DNA from: Hylemonella gracilis ATCC 19624
GTDB lineage: Bacteria > Pseudomonadota > Gammaproteobacteria > Burkholderiales > Burkholderiaceae_C
Direction: 5' to 3'
DNA length: 33,222 bases
NCBI RefSeq assembly: GCF_000211835.1
Contig: NZ_AEGR01000078.1
Span: 1-33,222 of the forward strand
Shown here: positions 1 to 7,096 of the stretch, piece after piece
Layout: the number at the start of each line of letters is the position of its first letter
Position numbering within the stretch: position 1 is the first letter of the stretch
Translations under genes and position numbers: made by a program
Notes under the pieces: model-generated
Databases searched by the model: none
Seen by the model: the letters and a program-made list of their open reading frames with translations, nothing else
What the model was told of the DNA's origin: nothing

Positions 1-23
1 CGGCGGGCGGCCCGCGCCCGCCG
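1..23 (-). terminator. GC-rich hairpin after the TRAP receptor gene
   Basis: Positions 1-9 and 15-23 are exact reverse complements (9 bp) around a 5-nt loop. The hairpin lies 14 bases past the stop codon of the minus-strand TRAP receptor gene. The window ends before any U-tract could be seen, so it may be an intrinsic terminator or only a processing or stability hairpin. Confidence 0.4.
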
Positions 24-37
24 CGTGCGGCAGAGGT

Positions 38-1006
38 TTACTTCACAGCCGCGATGCGGTCGAGCAGGCTGGCGATCACGGCGTTCTGGCGCTCGGCGTC
101 CATCATGGGTTTGACCTTCGCCACGAAGGGCGCCTTGGCCGGGCGGCTGAACTTCACGCCCAAGGCCTCGGCCTTCACACGCTCGACCTTCTCGGCCTCG
201 GCCCACAGCTGCTTCTGCAGTTCGAAGGACTCGAGCGCTGCCTTCTTGATCGCGGCTTGCAGCGGCTGGCTCAGCTTGGCCCAGCTCATGGCCGAAATCA
301 CCAGCACGTCGGGCACCATCTGGTGCTCGGTTTCCGAATAGAACTTGGTGACCTCGCCATGGCGGCCGATGGTCAGGGCAGTGACGTTGTTTTCAGCGCC
401 ATCGATCACCCCGGTCTGCAAACCGGTGTAGACCTCGCCATAGGCCATGGGCGTCGGCGTGGCGCCCAGCGCCTTGATCATCGCGATGGTGGTCGGGCTT
501 TGCTGCACGCGGATCTTCAGACCATGCAGATCGTCGGGCGTGTTGATCGGACGCTTGGCGTAGAAGCTGCGAGAGCCCGAGTCGTAATAGGTCAGACCGA
601 TGAAGCCGCGGTTGCGCGACGATGCCAGCACCTCCTCGCCCACGGGGCTGGCCAGGGTTTTGTAGAAGTGATCCTTGTCGCGGAACACGAAAGGCAGGTT
701 GAACACCTTGTAGGAGGCCGAGAAGGTCTCCAGCGGTGAGGCACTGGCCTTGGTGATTTGCAAGATGCCGTTTTGCACCTGCTCCAGCATCTCGCGCTCG
801 GAGCCGAGTACGCCGTTCGGGAACACCGAGATGTCGACTTCGCCCTTGGTGTATTGCTTGGTCAGTTCAGCGAACCGAACCATCGCTTTGTGGACCGGAT
901 GGTCTTCCGGCTGGTTGTGTCCCAGGCGCATTTTCTCGACCGCTTGGGCGTTGAGGCCGAGGGCCAGCAACAGGCCGGCGACGAGGGTGGCGTAGCGTGC
1001 TTTCAT
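38..1006 (-). CDS. TRAP transporter substrate-binding protein, DctP family
   Basis: This is the periplasmic receptor of a tripartite ATP-independent (TRAP) importer, which captures an organic or sugar acid and delivers it to DctQM membrane subunits. The protein is 322 aa. Residues 1-22 form a Sec signal peptide ending AQA before VEKM. The family features are visible: the RLGHNQP strand at 27-33, the ligand-carboxylate arginine in KIRVQQSP (R166), and the DGAENN motif at 202-207 that is usual in DctP receptors for sugar acids and related carboxylates. The ATG at 1006 is chosen over longer in-frame starts because AAGGAGA precedes it at good spacing and the signal peptide starts there. No dctQ or dctM lies in the window; they could lie beyond the left edge. 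The divergent LacI regulator suggests carbohydrate-acid control, but the substrate is not determinable from sequence. Confidence 0.9.
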   Translation of the reverse strand: MKARYATLVAGLLLALGLNAQAVEKMRLGHNQPEDHPVHKAMVRFAELTKQYTKGEVDISVFPNGVLGSEREMLEQVQNGILQITKASASPLETFSASYKVFNLPFVFRDKDHFYKTLASPVGEEVLASSRNRGFIGLTYYDSGSRSFYAKRPINTPDDLHGLKIRVQQSPTTIAMIKALGATPTPMAYGEVYTGLQTGVIDGAENNVTALTIGRHGEVTKFYSETEHQMVPDVLVISAMSWAKLSQPLQAAIKKAALESFELQKQLWAEAEKVERVKAEALGVKFSRPAKAPFVAKVKPMMDAERQNAVIASLLDRIAAVK

Positions 1007-1081
1007 TCCTTGTCTCCTTTGGATGGCGGAAAAAGGCGCCCCGGCGGTTGCTGCGGGGGCGCCTGTCGTGTTGACCATTTC

Positions 1082-1110
1082 GTTATACGAATTCCGGTGC
1101 AAACCATCAA
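1082..1110 (-). promoter_or_regulatory. Sigma-70-like promoter of the TRAP receptor gene
   Basis: On the minus strand TTGATG (1105-1110) and TATAAC (1082-1087) are separated by exactly 17 bases. They match the -35 and -10 consensus at 4/6 and 5/6. The promoter points into the TRAP gene and leaves a leader of about 70 nt. The assignment rests on sequence match only. Confidence 0.55.
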
Positions 1111-1181
1111 CGACGTTTTCTGCAAAAAATTTCAGATGAACCCCAGTTCATCGTCTCAGGCCTAGGAAAATCGTGACTATC

Positions 1182-1205
1182 ATTCGTGAAAATATTTTCA
1201 TGAAT
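1182..1205. promoter_or_regulatory. Palindromic operator for the LacI-family regulator
   Basis: This is a 24-bp palindrome with one mismatched pair (1186/1201). Its perfect 14-bp core is TGAAAATATTTTCA at 1187-1200. LacI-family operators are dyads of this size, often with TGAAA half-sites. It sits 20 bp before the regulator's start codon, so autoregulation is likely. It lies about 70 bp upstream of the divergent TRAP promoter. Two CCTAGG hexamers (1161-1166 and 1210-1215) flank it. Confidence 0.6.
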
Positions 1206-1224
1206 TTGACCTAGGGTTTTCCTG

Positions 1225-2298
1225 ATGGCCGCTCGCTTGAAGATCCGCGAAATCGCCTCGTTGACGGGCGTGTCCGTCAGCACCGTGTCGCGCGTGCTGG
1301 CGGGCAAGGCCAACACCAGCGCGGAAGTCCGCCAAAAAGTCCTGGCCTGCGCCCGGCAACAAGGGGTGCTGGAGGGCTTGTCCTCCAGTCCGTCACTGTT
1401 TCACCAGCTCACCGTGTTCGCCCCGGCGCGCGCCTTCGACGTGCGCACCGACATCTTTTATTACAAGGTGATCCAGGGGCTGCGCGAAGCGGTGCGCCAA
1501 CAGGATGTGCGCATCAGCTACTGCAGTCTGGAGGAGGAACACAACGACGTGGCAGCCTTCCTCCAACGCATCGGCGACCCGGCGTGTGAAGCCGCCGTCC
1601 TCATCGGCATCGATGACCCGCTGATCCACGAAGTGGCCGCGGACGTGGGCAAGCCCTGCGTGCTGATCAACTGCGCCGACCGCAAGATGCGCCTCGACAG
1701 TGTGTCGCCGAACCACCAGCAGATCGGCGAGTTCTCCGCCAACGTGCTGATCGAGCATGGGCACCGCGACATCATGGTGCTGATGTGCCTGCGCCGCGTG
1801 ACCATGGAACGGCGCCTGACCGGCATCCGCGAAGCCTTCGCGCACCACCACATCGCCTTTGACCAAAGCCAGCGCCTGTTGGCCACCTCTGGCTTTGGCG
1901 CGAGCGAAGCGCACGAGGCCATCCTCACCGCCTTCGCCCAGCAGCCGCGCGACGCGCTGCCCAGCGCCATCCTCGTGGGCGGTGACTTCCTGGCCACCGG
2001 CGCCCATGCCGCGCTGCGTGAGCTGGGGCTGAATGTGCCGGGCGACATCTCGCTGCTCAGCATGGACGGCTTCAACCCAGGGGAATTTCACGACGTACCG
2101 CTGGCCGCCGTGCACGTGCCCCGCGATGAACTGGGGGAAGAAGCCCTGCGCCTGCTGCAACTGCGCATCAACAAACCGGGGCAGCCCTTGCGTGATGTTC
2201 TGCTGAGCGGGCGCTTGGCGCTGCGCGAATCACTCAAACGCGTGGGCAGTCGCAAGCAGACCGCCGCCGTGAGCACGCGCAGCAACAGCCTCTACTGA
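1225..2298 (+). CDS. LacI-family transcriptional regulator
   Basis: This 357-aa DNA-binding repressor has an N-terminal LacI helix-turn-helix (about residues 6-26, with VSVSTVSRVLAGK as recognition helix and start of the hinge) and a periplasmic-binding-protein-like effector domain (about 60-335). Length and architecture are normal for the family, apart from a short Ser/Thr/Arg-rich tail. It is divergent from the TRAP receptor gene, and a 24-bp palindrome lies between the two starts. The simplest reading is control of the TRAP transporter in response to its substrate or a catabolite, together with autorepression. The ribosome-binding site is weak (AGGG 8 nt before the ATG). Which sugar or sugar acid is sensed cannot be told. 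Confidence 0.88.
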   Translation: MAARLKIREIASLTGVSVSTVSRVLAGKANTSAEVRQKVLACARQQGVLEGLSSSPSLFHQLTVFAPARAFDVRTDIFYYKVIQGLREAVRQQDVRISYCSLEEEHNDVAAFLQRIGDPACEAAVLIGIDDPLIHEVAADVGKPCVLINCADRKMRLDSVSPNHQQIGEFSANVLIEHGHRDIMVLMCLRRVTMERRLTGIREAFAHHHIAFDQSQRLLATSGFGASEAHEAILTAFAQQPRDALPSAILVGGDFLATGAHAALRELGLNVPGDISLLSMDGFNPGEFHDVPLAAVHVPRDELGEEALRLLQLRINKPGQPLRDVLLSGRLALRESLKRVGSRKQTAAVSTRSNSLY

Positions 2299-2428
2299 CG
2301 TGCCTGCCCTAGAGGCGGGACTGAGAACGGCGTTGTGCCTTCCGTCGGCAGGTTCTCGGCGCCCGCCACAAGGGCCGCGCCAAGTCCTCGCCGCGGCTGA
2401 TGTGCCGCGCACTGACGCCAACGGCAAG
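2299..2428. other. Convergent intergenic stretch with small hairpins
   Basis: This short gap separates the ends of the LacI regulator and the chemoreceptor. It contains an imperfect CCTGCC/GGCGGG hairpin and a GAGAAC/GTTCTC inverted repeat, neither with a clear U-tract. It may terminate both genes. I see no coding region. Confidence 0.3.
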
Positions 2429-4291
2429 TCAGAAAGTCTCCCAATCCCCTTCCTTGCCCGAGGCGCTCTCTTTCGGTAGTGGCTTGCTCACCGTAACGGC
2501 GCGGGCACCTGCGCCCGCACTGGGCTTGGTTGCATTGGGGCTTTTGTGAGCGATGGCCGAGACCACGGGAGCACGGGGCGTGGGCGGCACGGTTTTGGAG
2601 GGTGTGGTCTTGGAGGGCACGGTCTTCGGTGACACCGCCTTGGGTGACGCCGTTTTACCTGGCGTTGCCTGGGTTGGCACCGCCCTCTTGGGAGCAGCGG
2701 CAGGAGCAGCGGCACGCTGGTCCATGGCACCAGGGGGCAACTTGAACTGCGCAACCGCTTGGTTCAGATTGCCCGCTTGCTGTTCCAGCGAGGCCGCCGC
2801 CGCGGCGGCCTCTTCCACCAGCGCGGCGTTCTGCTGCGTGGCTTGGTCCATCTCGGCGACGGAACGATTGACTTCGTCAATGCCCGTGGCCTGTTCGGTC
2901 GACGCGGACGAGATCTCCGACATGATGCTGGTGACCCGCTGCACCGACTCCACGATGTCTTTCATGGCGGCGCCCGCACGGGCCACCTGCTCGGAACCCG
3001 CGCTGACCTTGCCGGTGGAGTCCGTGATCAAGGCCTTGATCTCTTTCGCCGCGGACGCGGAGCGCTGGGCCAAGGCACGGACTTCCGCGGCCACCACGGC
3101 AAAACCCCGCCCTTGTTCGCCGGCACGCGCCGCTTCCACGGCGGCGTTCAGCGCCAAGATATTGGTCTGGAACGCGATGCCGTCGATGACGTTCACGATC
3201 TCGGAAATCCGGCTGGAGCTGTCCGAAATCGTGCGCATGGTTTCCACCACCTGTTGCACCACGTTGCCGCCGTGCTGGGCCACTTCCATGCTCTTGCTCG
3301 CCAGCTGATTGGCTTGGCGTGCGTTGTCCGCGTTTTGCTTCACCGTGGACGACAGCTCTTCCATGCTGGACGCGGTTCTCTCGAGCGAGGACGCTTGCTG
3401 CTCCGTGCGGCCGCTCAAATCGTTGTTGCCCACGGAAATTTCACGCGCACCCACGTTGATCTCTTCCACCCCCTGCCGCACCTGGGTCACCATGCGCACC
3501 AAACCGCGCTGCATGGCCGAGACTGCTTGCATCAAACGGCCAATCTCGTTCTCACTCGCGATTTCAGCCTGAACGGTCAAATCCCCTTGCGCGACCTGTT
3601 CCAGCAAACTGCCCGTTCGGTCTAGGGGGCTCAGCACGCTGCGACTGAAGAACAGCCAGCATCCGATGACCAACACCACCGAAATCAGCACCATGACCAA
3701 GGCCACCCAAGGCGCTTCTTGCTGCTTGGCATTGATGGCGGCTTGCAGGTCTTCGCTTTGCTTTTGCGTTTCCTTGTAGAGCTCGGCAATCTGCGCATCC
3801 ATGGCGCTGACGTAGCCGTTGCGCTCCTCCACCACCTTGGGGTCCGAGTAGTCGTCGCCATTGCCCTTGGCCAGCTCATTGCCGTTGCGGATGGCGATGG
3901 CGCTGAACTTGCGCAGGTTCGTCAAGATGGACTCGGCCAGCGCGCGCTTCTCGGCCAGCTCCGGCGGCAGCTCGTTGGTCACGGCGGTCAAGATTTTTTC
4001 AGCATCCACCAGCGCCGCTTCACCCCGCTTGGACTGTGACGCAATGCTTTCGGGCTTGTCACCGCGCAAGACATTGCGATGCGCCACGGCCAAGGCCACA
4101 CGGTTTTCCCACATGCGGGCCTGGGCGTCCTTGATCTTCAGCATGGTGTTGCTGAAGCGAACCAGGCTCTCGGCCGCCTGAGCTCCAGAGTTCGTGCCTT
4201 GCCACCCAAACGCAATGGAAAAGCTGAGCGCGGCGAAGAAAAATCCCAAAACAAACAGCAGCGCTGCTTTGATCGACAATTTTTGGAACAT
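2429..4291 (-). CDS. Methyl-accepting chemotaxis protein with CheR-tethering pentapeptide
   Basis: This 620-aa inner-membrane chemoreceptor has TM1 at about 9-29, a helical periplasmic sensor of the four-helix-bundle type (about 31-193), TM2 at 194-215, HAMP at about 215-270, and a cytoplasmic signalling hairpin. The conserved tip, with [20 protein letters not shown], lies at 369-388. After residue 518 comes a roughly 95-residue Ala/Pro/Lys/Thr-rich linker with repeated PKTV/SKT-like units, ending in DWETF at 616-620. E. coli Tsr and Tar end in NWETF, the docking site for CheR and CheB, so the linker probably acts as a flexible tether. The ATG at 4291 is preferred to one 30 nt upstream because AAAGGG precedes it and TM1 follows directly. 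The ligand is unknown. Confidence 0.93.
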   Translation of the reverse strand: MFQKLSIKAALLFVLGFFFAALSFSIAFGWQGTNSGAQAAESLVRFSNTMLKIKDAQARMWENRVALAVAHRNVLRGDKPESIASQSKRGEAALVDAEKILTAVTNELPPELAEKRALAESILTNLRKFSAIAIRNGNELAKGNGDDYSDPKVVEERNGYVSAMDAQIAELYKETQKQSEDLQAAINAKQQEAPWVALVMVLISVVLVIGCWLFFSRSVLSPLDRTGSLLEQVAQGDLTVQAEIASENEIGRLMQAVSAMQRGLVRMVTQVRQGVEEINVGAREISVGNNDLSGRTEQQASSLERTASSMEELSSTVKQNADNARQANQLASKSMEVAQHGGNVVQQVVETMRTISDSSSRISEIVNVIDGIAFQTNILALNAAVEAARAGEQGRGFAVVAAEVRALAQRSASAAKEIKALITDSTGKVSAGSEQVARAGAAMKDIVESVQRVTSIMSEISSASTEQATGIDEVNRSVAEMDQATQQNAALVEEAAAAAASLEQQAGNLNQAVAQFKLPPGAMDQRAAAPAAAPKRAVPTQATPGKTASPKAVSPKTVPSKTTPSKTVPPTPRAPVVSAIAHKSPNATKPSAGAGARAVTVSKPLPKESASGKEGDWETF

Positions 4292-4373
4292 GGGGAGCCC
4301 TTTTGTGCTGAGTTTCAACACATGACTCTGCCAGAGCTTTGTTCCGCTGGGCGTCGAATTAGCGGACTGAATG

Positions 4374-4386
4374 GGTCAATATGACC
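4374..4386. promoter_or_regulatory. Small palindrome upstream of the chemoreceptor gene
   Basis: GGTCA and TGACC are perfectly inverted around ATA in the gap upstream of the chemoreceptor start. The site is short, so it is only a weak candidate operator. No convincing promoter was found beside it. Confidence 0.2.
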
Positions 4387-4451
4387 GGCGTTCGCGGCTC
4401 AAACGATCGATTCCGGCCTCAATCCGCTGCCTGTATTTACCCAGCGCTTCT

Positions 4452-4870
4452 TCACCCCACGCCCCGCACCGCCGCCTCGATGGCGGCCACGTCGATCTTC
4501 TTCATCGTCATCATGGCCTGGAAGGCCCGCGACGCGGCGGCCCGGTCCGGGCTGGTGTAGGCCCTGGTCAGCGCAATGGGCGTGATCTGCCAGGAAACGC
4601 CCCAGCGGTCCTTGCACCAGCCGCAGGCGCTTTCCTGCCCGCCGTTGCCAACGATGGCATTCCAGTACCGGTCCGTCTCGGCCTGGTCCTCCGTGGCCAC
4701 CTGGAAGGAAAACGCCTCGCTGGGCTGGAACGCCGGCCCGCCGTTCAGCCCCAGGCAAGAGATGCCCAGCACCGTGAACTCCACCGTCAGCACGTCCCTC
4801 TGCTGGCCCGAGGGAAAGTCCCCCGGCGCGCGGTGCACCGCGCCGACGGAGGAATTGGGGGATGTCTGGG
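4452..4870 (-). pseudogene. N-terminally truncated VOC/PhnB-like protein gene
   Basis: The reading frame encodes the C-terminal three quarters of a VOC-superfamily PhnB-like protein (also annotated as a 3-demethylubiquinone-9 3-methyltransferase domain). Recognisable stretches are VGAVHRAPGDFPSG, DVLTVEFTV, LGLNGGPAF, the DQAETDRYWNAIVGNGGQES segment, CGWCKDRWGVSWQITP and MMTMKKIDVAAIEAA. The usual first 30 or so residues, with the opening beta strand and FY..F helix, are absent. Upstream of about 4865 the frame continues (to an ATG at 4961) through sequence unlike the family. The break coincides with the edge of the AT-richer island, so the gene was probably cut when that DNA arrived. A short product starting at 4961 is possible but is unlikely to fold normally. 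Confidence 0.7.
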
Positions 4871-4958
4871 CGCGATACGGTTGCCCTCTTCCTGTGCACG
4901 GCCACACCGCGTTTGGAATTGACAGGCGGCTAGAGGTCTCCTCTCGACCCTTTGCGGA

Positions 4959-4990
4959 CAACCGATGATCGCGAAAACCGCCATTGGTTG
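4959..4990 (-). terminator. Hairpin after the small membrane-protein gene
   Basis: Nine positions (4959-4967 and 4982-4990) pair, including one G-T wobble, around a 14-nt loop. The hairpin starts about 46 bases past the stop at 5037 on the minus strand. There is no U-tract. It may be a terminator or a decayed cassette recombination site. Nearby, AGAGG and CCTCT (4931-4943) form a second small hairpin. Confidence 0.3.
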
Positions 4991-5036
4991 ACGATAAGCG
5001 TGGAGGAACCTATAAGACCCGAGGCAATCTAGTTTG

Positions 5037-5327
5037 CTACTCGTTGTCGTCTGAACCAGTATCTCCATAGGTTCTCTTCGCCTTGCGCCATCCAATCGGG
5101 TCACGGGTAAAGGGCGCGGGTAATCCAAGCAGCCGAGCCTTTGCTTCATAAGAAGCAATTAGGCTAACCACAGAACCGGCAACTGCCATAAGAAGACAGT
5201 ACATAAAGTCTATTTCCAGAAACCAAGGTAAAACCGCAATGGCGAGACCTCCATAGGAAAATACTCTTCCCCATGTTCTGGTCAACCAGCCTTCGGAAGT
5301 GATCAGTTTCTTAAAGATCATTTTCAT
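5037..5327 (-). CDS. Small predicted inner-membrane protein
   Basis: I do not recognise a family. The product is about 96 aa, with a basic N-terminus and two hydrophobic segments (roughly FSYGGLAIAVLPWFL and FMYCLLMAVAGSVVSLIA) joined by the acidic turn EID. A charged C-terminal tail follows (KAKRTYGDTGSDDNE). This predicts a helical hairpin with cytoplasmic ends. Possible starts are GTG at 5330 and ATG at 5327; an ATG two codons later (5321) is also possible. No good Shine-Dalgarno sequence is seen. It is the last gene of the AT-richer island and is preceded by a spacer of about 140 bp with hairpins. Small membrane proteins of unknown role are common in integron cassettes. Confidence 0.6.
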   Translation of the reverse strand: MKMIFKKLITSEGWLTRTWGRVFSYGGLAIAVLPWFLEIDFMYCLLMAVAGSVVSLIASYEAKARLLGLPAPFTRDPIGWRKAKRTYGDTGSDDNE

Positions 5328-5330
5328 CAC

Positions 5331-5468
5331 AACATCGCTTCGGATTTACGATCTGATTTCGACCCATAGCGGCCGGTAACAAATCGAAAATTCGGACGCC
5401 AACGTTCGAGGTGGGCCACGAGTGCAGCTTGATGCACTTTTACGGCTCGGCCGAGACTCCGGGACGCG
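5331..5468 (-). other. Spacer between cassette-like genes, with hairpins
   Basis: After the stop at 5469 the minus strand reads into a 10-bp palindrome CTCGGCCGAG, then AGTGCA and TGCACT inverted around TCAAGC, enclosed by GGCC/GGCC. It then reaches AACGTTGGC, a partial match to the GTTRRRY core of attC sites. About 70 nt of AT-rich leader then precede the 97-codon membrane-protein gene. The spacer could be a degenerate attC or a terminator; evidence is weak for either. Confidence 0.3.
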
Positions 5469-6143
5469 CTACGAAGGGTTTCTGGCCATGAAGTCCAGAA
5501 CTCCTGTGATCATCTGCCCGACCAGCTCTGCACTATATGCGTCGTACTTCCCATGCGCAGCGTTGTTTCGGAGATCAAACCAAGCTGTCAACAGCTTCTG
5601 GTCTAGCTTTGAATATGCTTCCATTCGCGCCAGTTCTGCATTGAGGCGGTCGGCCTTTTTTGGGACGGGCTTGCCGTCTTTCGCATCTTCAATTTCGATG
5701 CCTCGCCGTCTGCATAGTTGACGAACATGCTCCTCCAACACCGCACCCGCCATTACCGCAGCAGAATCCTTGTAACCGGAATCCAGCAGATGCTCGGCCA
5801 TCTCCACGAAGTCGGCGAATACCTCGGCATTTGCCAGTGACTTAACGGAGAAAAGCCATCCACCAGCGATTTCTCCGCGAATCGCATTGACTATTGAGAT
5901 CCCTTCTTCCGCATCAGTGAGGAAGTGTTTTCCTGCCCGCTTTTGAAACTCTTCAAAGTGAGGATGTTCGCGACCATAAACGCGATCGACAAAGGAGAGA
6001 ACTGCTGCCCGGAACTCGGCCATGGGGGCAGCTTGAACAAAGTTCACGCTGTATCGGTCGTCAGTGGAGTACCGCGTATTTACGACCTTCTCGCCGAGGG
6101 CCAGCAGCTCATCAACGCGACGCACAAGGTCTTGTAGATTCAT
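5469..6143 (-). CDS. HEPN-like protein with RX4H motif
   Basis: This 224-aa soluble, largely helical protein is of no family I can name with certainty. The C-terminal part (about 115-222) has the pattern of HEPN domains: an amphipathic helix SAAVMAGAVLEEHVRQLCRR, a variable middle, then LRNNAAHGKYD. There R192 and H197 form the R-X4-H motif that is the RNase active site in many HEPN toxins and defence proteins. The N-terminal 110 residues are unassigned. The gene begins 18 nt after the stop of the ART-like gene 6162-6506, so the two are probably co-transcribed and may act together, for example as toxin and partner. HEPN domains can also be non-catalytic, so RNase activity is inference. Confidence 0.75.
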   Translation of the reverse strand: MNLQDLVRRVDELLALGEKVVNTRYSTDDRYSVNFVQAAPMAEFRAAVLSFVDRVYGREHPHFEEFQKRAGKHFLTDAEEGISIVNAIRGEIAGGWLFSVKSLANAEVFADFVEMAEHLLDSGYKDSAAVMAGAVLEEHVRQLCRRRGIEIEDAKDGKPVPKKADRLNAELARMEAYSKLDQKLLTAWFDLRNNAAHGKYDAYSAELVGQMITGVLDFMARNPS

Positions 6144-6161
6144 AGAAACTGATCGTGCGTC

Positions 6162-6506
6162 CTAACCGTGGATTCTGGTTTCGTCGAAGTAAACAATTTT
6201 TACTCGGGACGGTTCAATGCGCTTAGCCAGGAAGGCTTGGGGTTCCGGTGGATTCTTCAACGAAGTTTCCAGATCGGCACCAGCCAAAATGAAGGCCGGA
6301 GGTGGCGCTAAGTCGGACAACTCAACCTCAATAGACACAACACAGATTCCAAAACGCTTTGCGACCTCAAGGTCCGGAGTAACAAAGAGACCTGGCACCC
6401 CATCTTGTGGCCCATGGATCGCGCGCGGGAACACCTTATGGCCGTCTATACCGGACGAACAAAAGCTGTTGCATTGATCTTGAGTGGATCCGTGATAGAC
6501 GATCAT
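6162..6506 (-). CDS. Putative ADP-ribosyltransferase-fold protein
   Basis: This 114-aa protein has no exact family assignment. Three segments are arranged like a minimal ADP-ribosyltransferase or PARP-like fold: VYHGS at 3-7 (H5 and S7 as an H-x-S NAD-binding motif), GLFVTPDLEVAKRFG at 39-53 (the usual [FY]-x-T strand and helix), and PEPQAFLAKRIEPSRV at 87-102. The third resembles the closing catalytic segment, where E88 or Q90 would be the key residue. The ATG lies one base beyond the attC-like site, with AGGG just before it. Its stop is 18 nt from the HEPN-like gene. The strong catalytic Glu of toxins is not certain here, so activity is unproven. A DUF3990-like or RES-like relation is an alternative. 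Confidence 0.6.
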   Translation of the reverse strand: MIVYHGSTQDQCNSFCSSGIDGHKVFPRAIHGPQDGVPGLFVTPDLEVAKRFGICVVSIEVELSDLAPPPAFILAGADLETSLKNPPEPQAFLAKRIEPSRVKIVYFDETRIHG

Positions 6507-6507
6507 G

Positions 6508-6565
6508 ACCCTACGTTTGAGGTAAGCCGACGCCGTAGGCGATCGGCGCTTACCTGAAGTTAGTC
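6508..6565 (-). other. attC-like integron recombination site
   Basis: On the minus strand the site starts with GACTAAC (6559-6565, 6/7 to RYYYAAC) and ends with GTAGGGT (6508-6514, 6/7 to GTTRRRY). Between them, 6517-6534 pairs with 6538-6558 almost completely around a 3-nt loop. All three unpaired bases (a 2-nt and a 1-nt bulge) lie on one arm, as in real attC hairpins. The inner part also resembles classical attC arms (AAGCCGACGCCG). The stop of the preceding gene lies inside the first core and the next gene starts right after the second. Confidence 0.6.
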
Positions 6566-6757
6566 AGCTCTCTTCTCCACCGGCCACTTGACAATAGCAA
6601 AGGCCCAAATGGCGACAAAGTTGACAAGCGGAATCAGGAGCAACAACGAAAGCGCACCTGGATAGCCAGCTTTCTTGGCAATACGCCACAGCGGCCACTG
6701 AATTACAACGATATACATCAGAACGATTAGCCAGTGCCAGATACTGAACGAACCCAT
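6560..6757 (-). CDS. Small two-helix membrane protein
   Basis: The product is 65 aa with two hydrophobic segments, about residues 7-24 (WHWLIVLMYIVVIQWPLW) and 36-55 (ALSLLLLIPLVNFVAIWAFA). A short basic loop, RIAKKAGYPG, joins them, and the charged tail is EKRAD. GGGAG precedes the ATG at good spacing, supporting translation. No function can be assigned. The gene ends inside the attC-like site, as cassette genes usually do. It is preceded, 64 nt upstream of its start, by the GTTAGGC core-like sequence. It is the best-defined member of the putative cassette set. Confidence 0.65.
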   Translation of the reverse strand: MGSFSIWHWLIVLMYIVVIQWPLWRIAKKAGYPGALSLLLLIPLVNFVAIWAFAIVKWPVEKRAD

Positions 6758-6770
6758 TGCAATACTCCCA

Positions 6771-7079
6771 TTACTCAGTTGAGGATGAAATCATAGTTGT
6801 ACCGATAAGGAGATTGGTAGCGCCTAACGCGATATAGATCGCAAAGTCTGCAAAATACCACGCAGCGGCCTGGGCAAATTCTGGGAAGCTGAACGGCGAG
6901 GCGATACCCCCAAATGATTCATTGAGCGACAGCTTTCGGTGCAAATCCGATTTGACCGCTTCTGGCCGACACCAGTCAATTGCATCGCCCCTGGCTGCAC
7001 GACAGCAGCGCAGAAACATCCAGTCTGCGATTAGCTGCAGGCAACTAAACTCCGCCGACCCACCACACCCTTGGTCCAA
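6771..7079 (-). CDS. Doubtful open frame with a hydrophobic C-terminus
   Basis: A 102-codon frame opens at TTG (7079) and stops 13 nt before the small membrane-protein gene. Only the last 40 or so codons look protein-like, with a hydrophobic stretch AAAWYFADFAIYIALGATNLLIG. The first half (CRAARGDAIDWC and so on) looks like translated spacer, and no Shine-Dalgarno sequence supports the start. A shorter start near 6935 or no gene at all is possible. GTTAGGC at 6822-6828 lies inside the frame. Confidence 0.2.
   Translation of the reverse strand: MDQGCGGSAEFSCLQLIADWMFLRCCRAARGDAIDWCRPEAVKSDLHRKLSLNESFGGIASPFSFPEFAQAAAWYFADFAIYIALGATNLLIGTTMISSSTE
6822..6828 (-). other. GTTRRRY core-like sequence
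   Basis: The minus strand reads GCGTTAGGC, the typical 3' end of attC sites, 64 nt before the start of the 65-aa membrane-protein gene. No matching RYYYAAC and stem were found on its other side. It is either the remnant of a cassette junction or a chance match. Confidence 0.3.
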
Positions 7080-7096
7080 AGCATAGGCTAGCGAAC

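Larger units (their letters stand above)
4870..7085 (-). mobile_element. AT-richer island resembling an integron cassette remnant
   Basis: This stretch is visibly poorer in G+C than its surroundings; for example 26 of 60 bases are G or C in 5161-5220. It carries only short genes, all on the minus strand, with very tight starts. One spacer (6508-6565) has the shape of an integron attC site, and GTTAGGC (minus strand, 6822-6828) matches the GTTRRRY core. The left edge truncates a VOC gene and the right edge abuts the intact gene at 7097. No integrase, transposase or att duplication is visible. A cassette cluster lacking integrase is the favoured reading; another kind of transferred DNA is possible. 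Confidence 0.5.

Noticed and set aside
5331-5468. Spacer considered as a second full attC site
   Set aside because: AACGTTGGC fits the right core only in part, and no RYYYAAC partner with matching arms was found, so I list it only as a spacer with hairpins.
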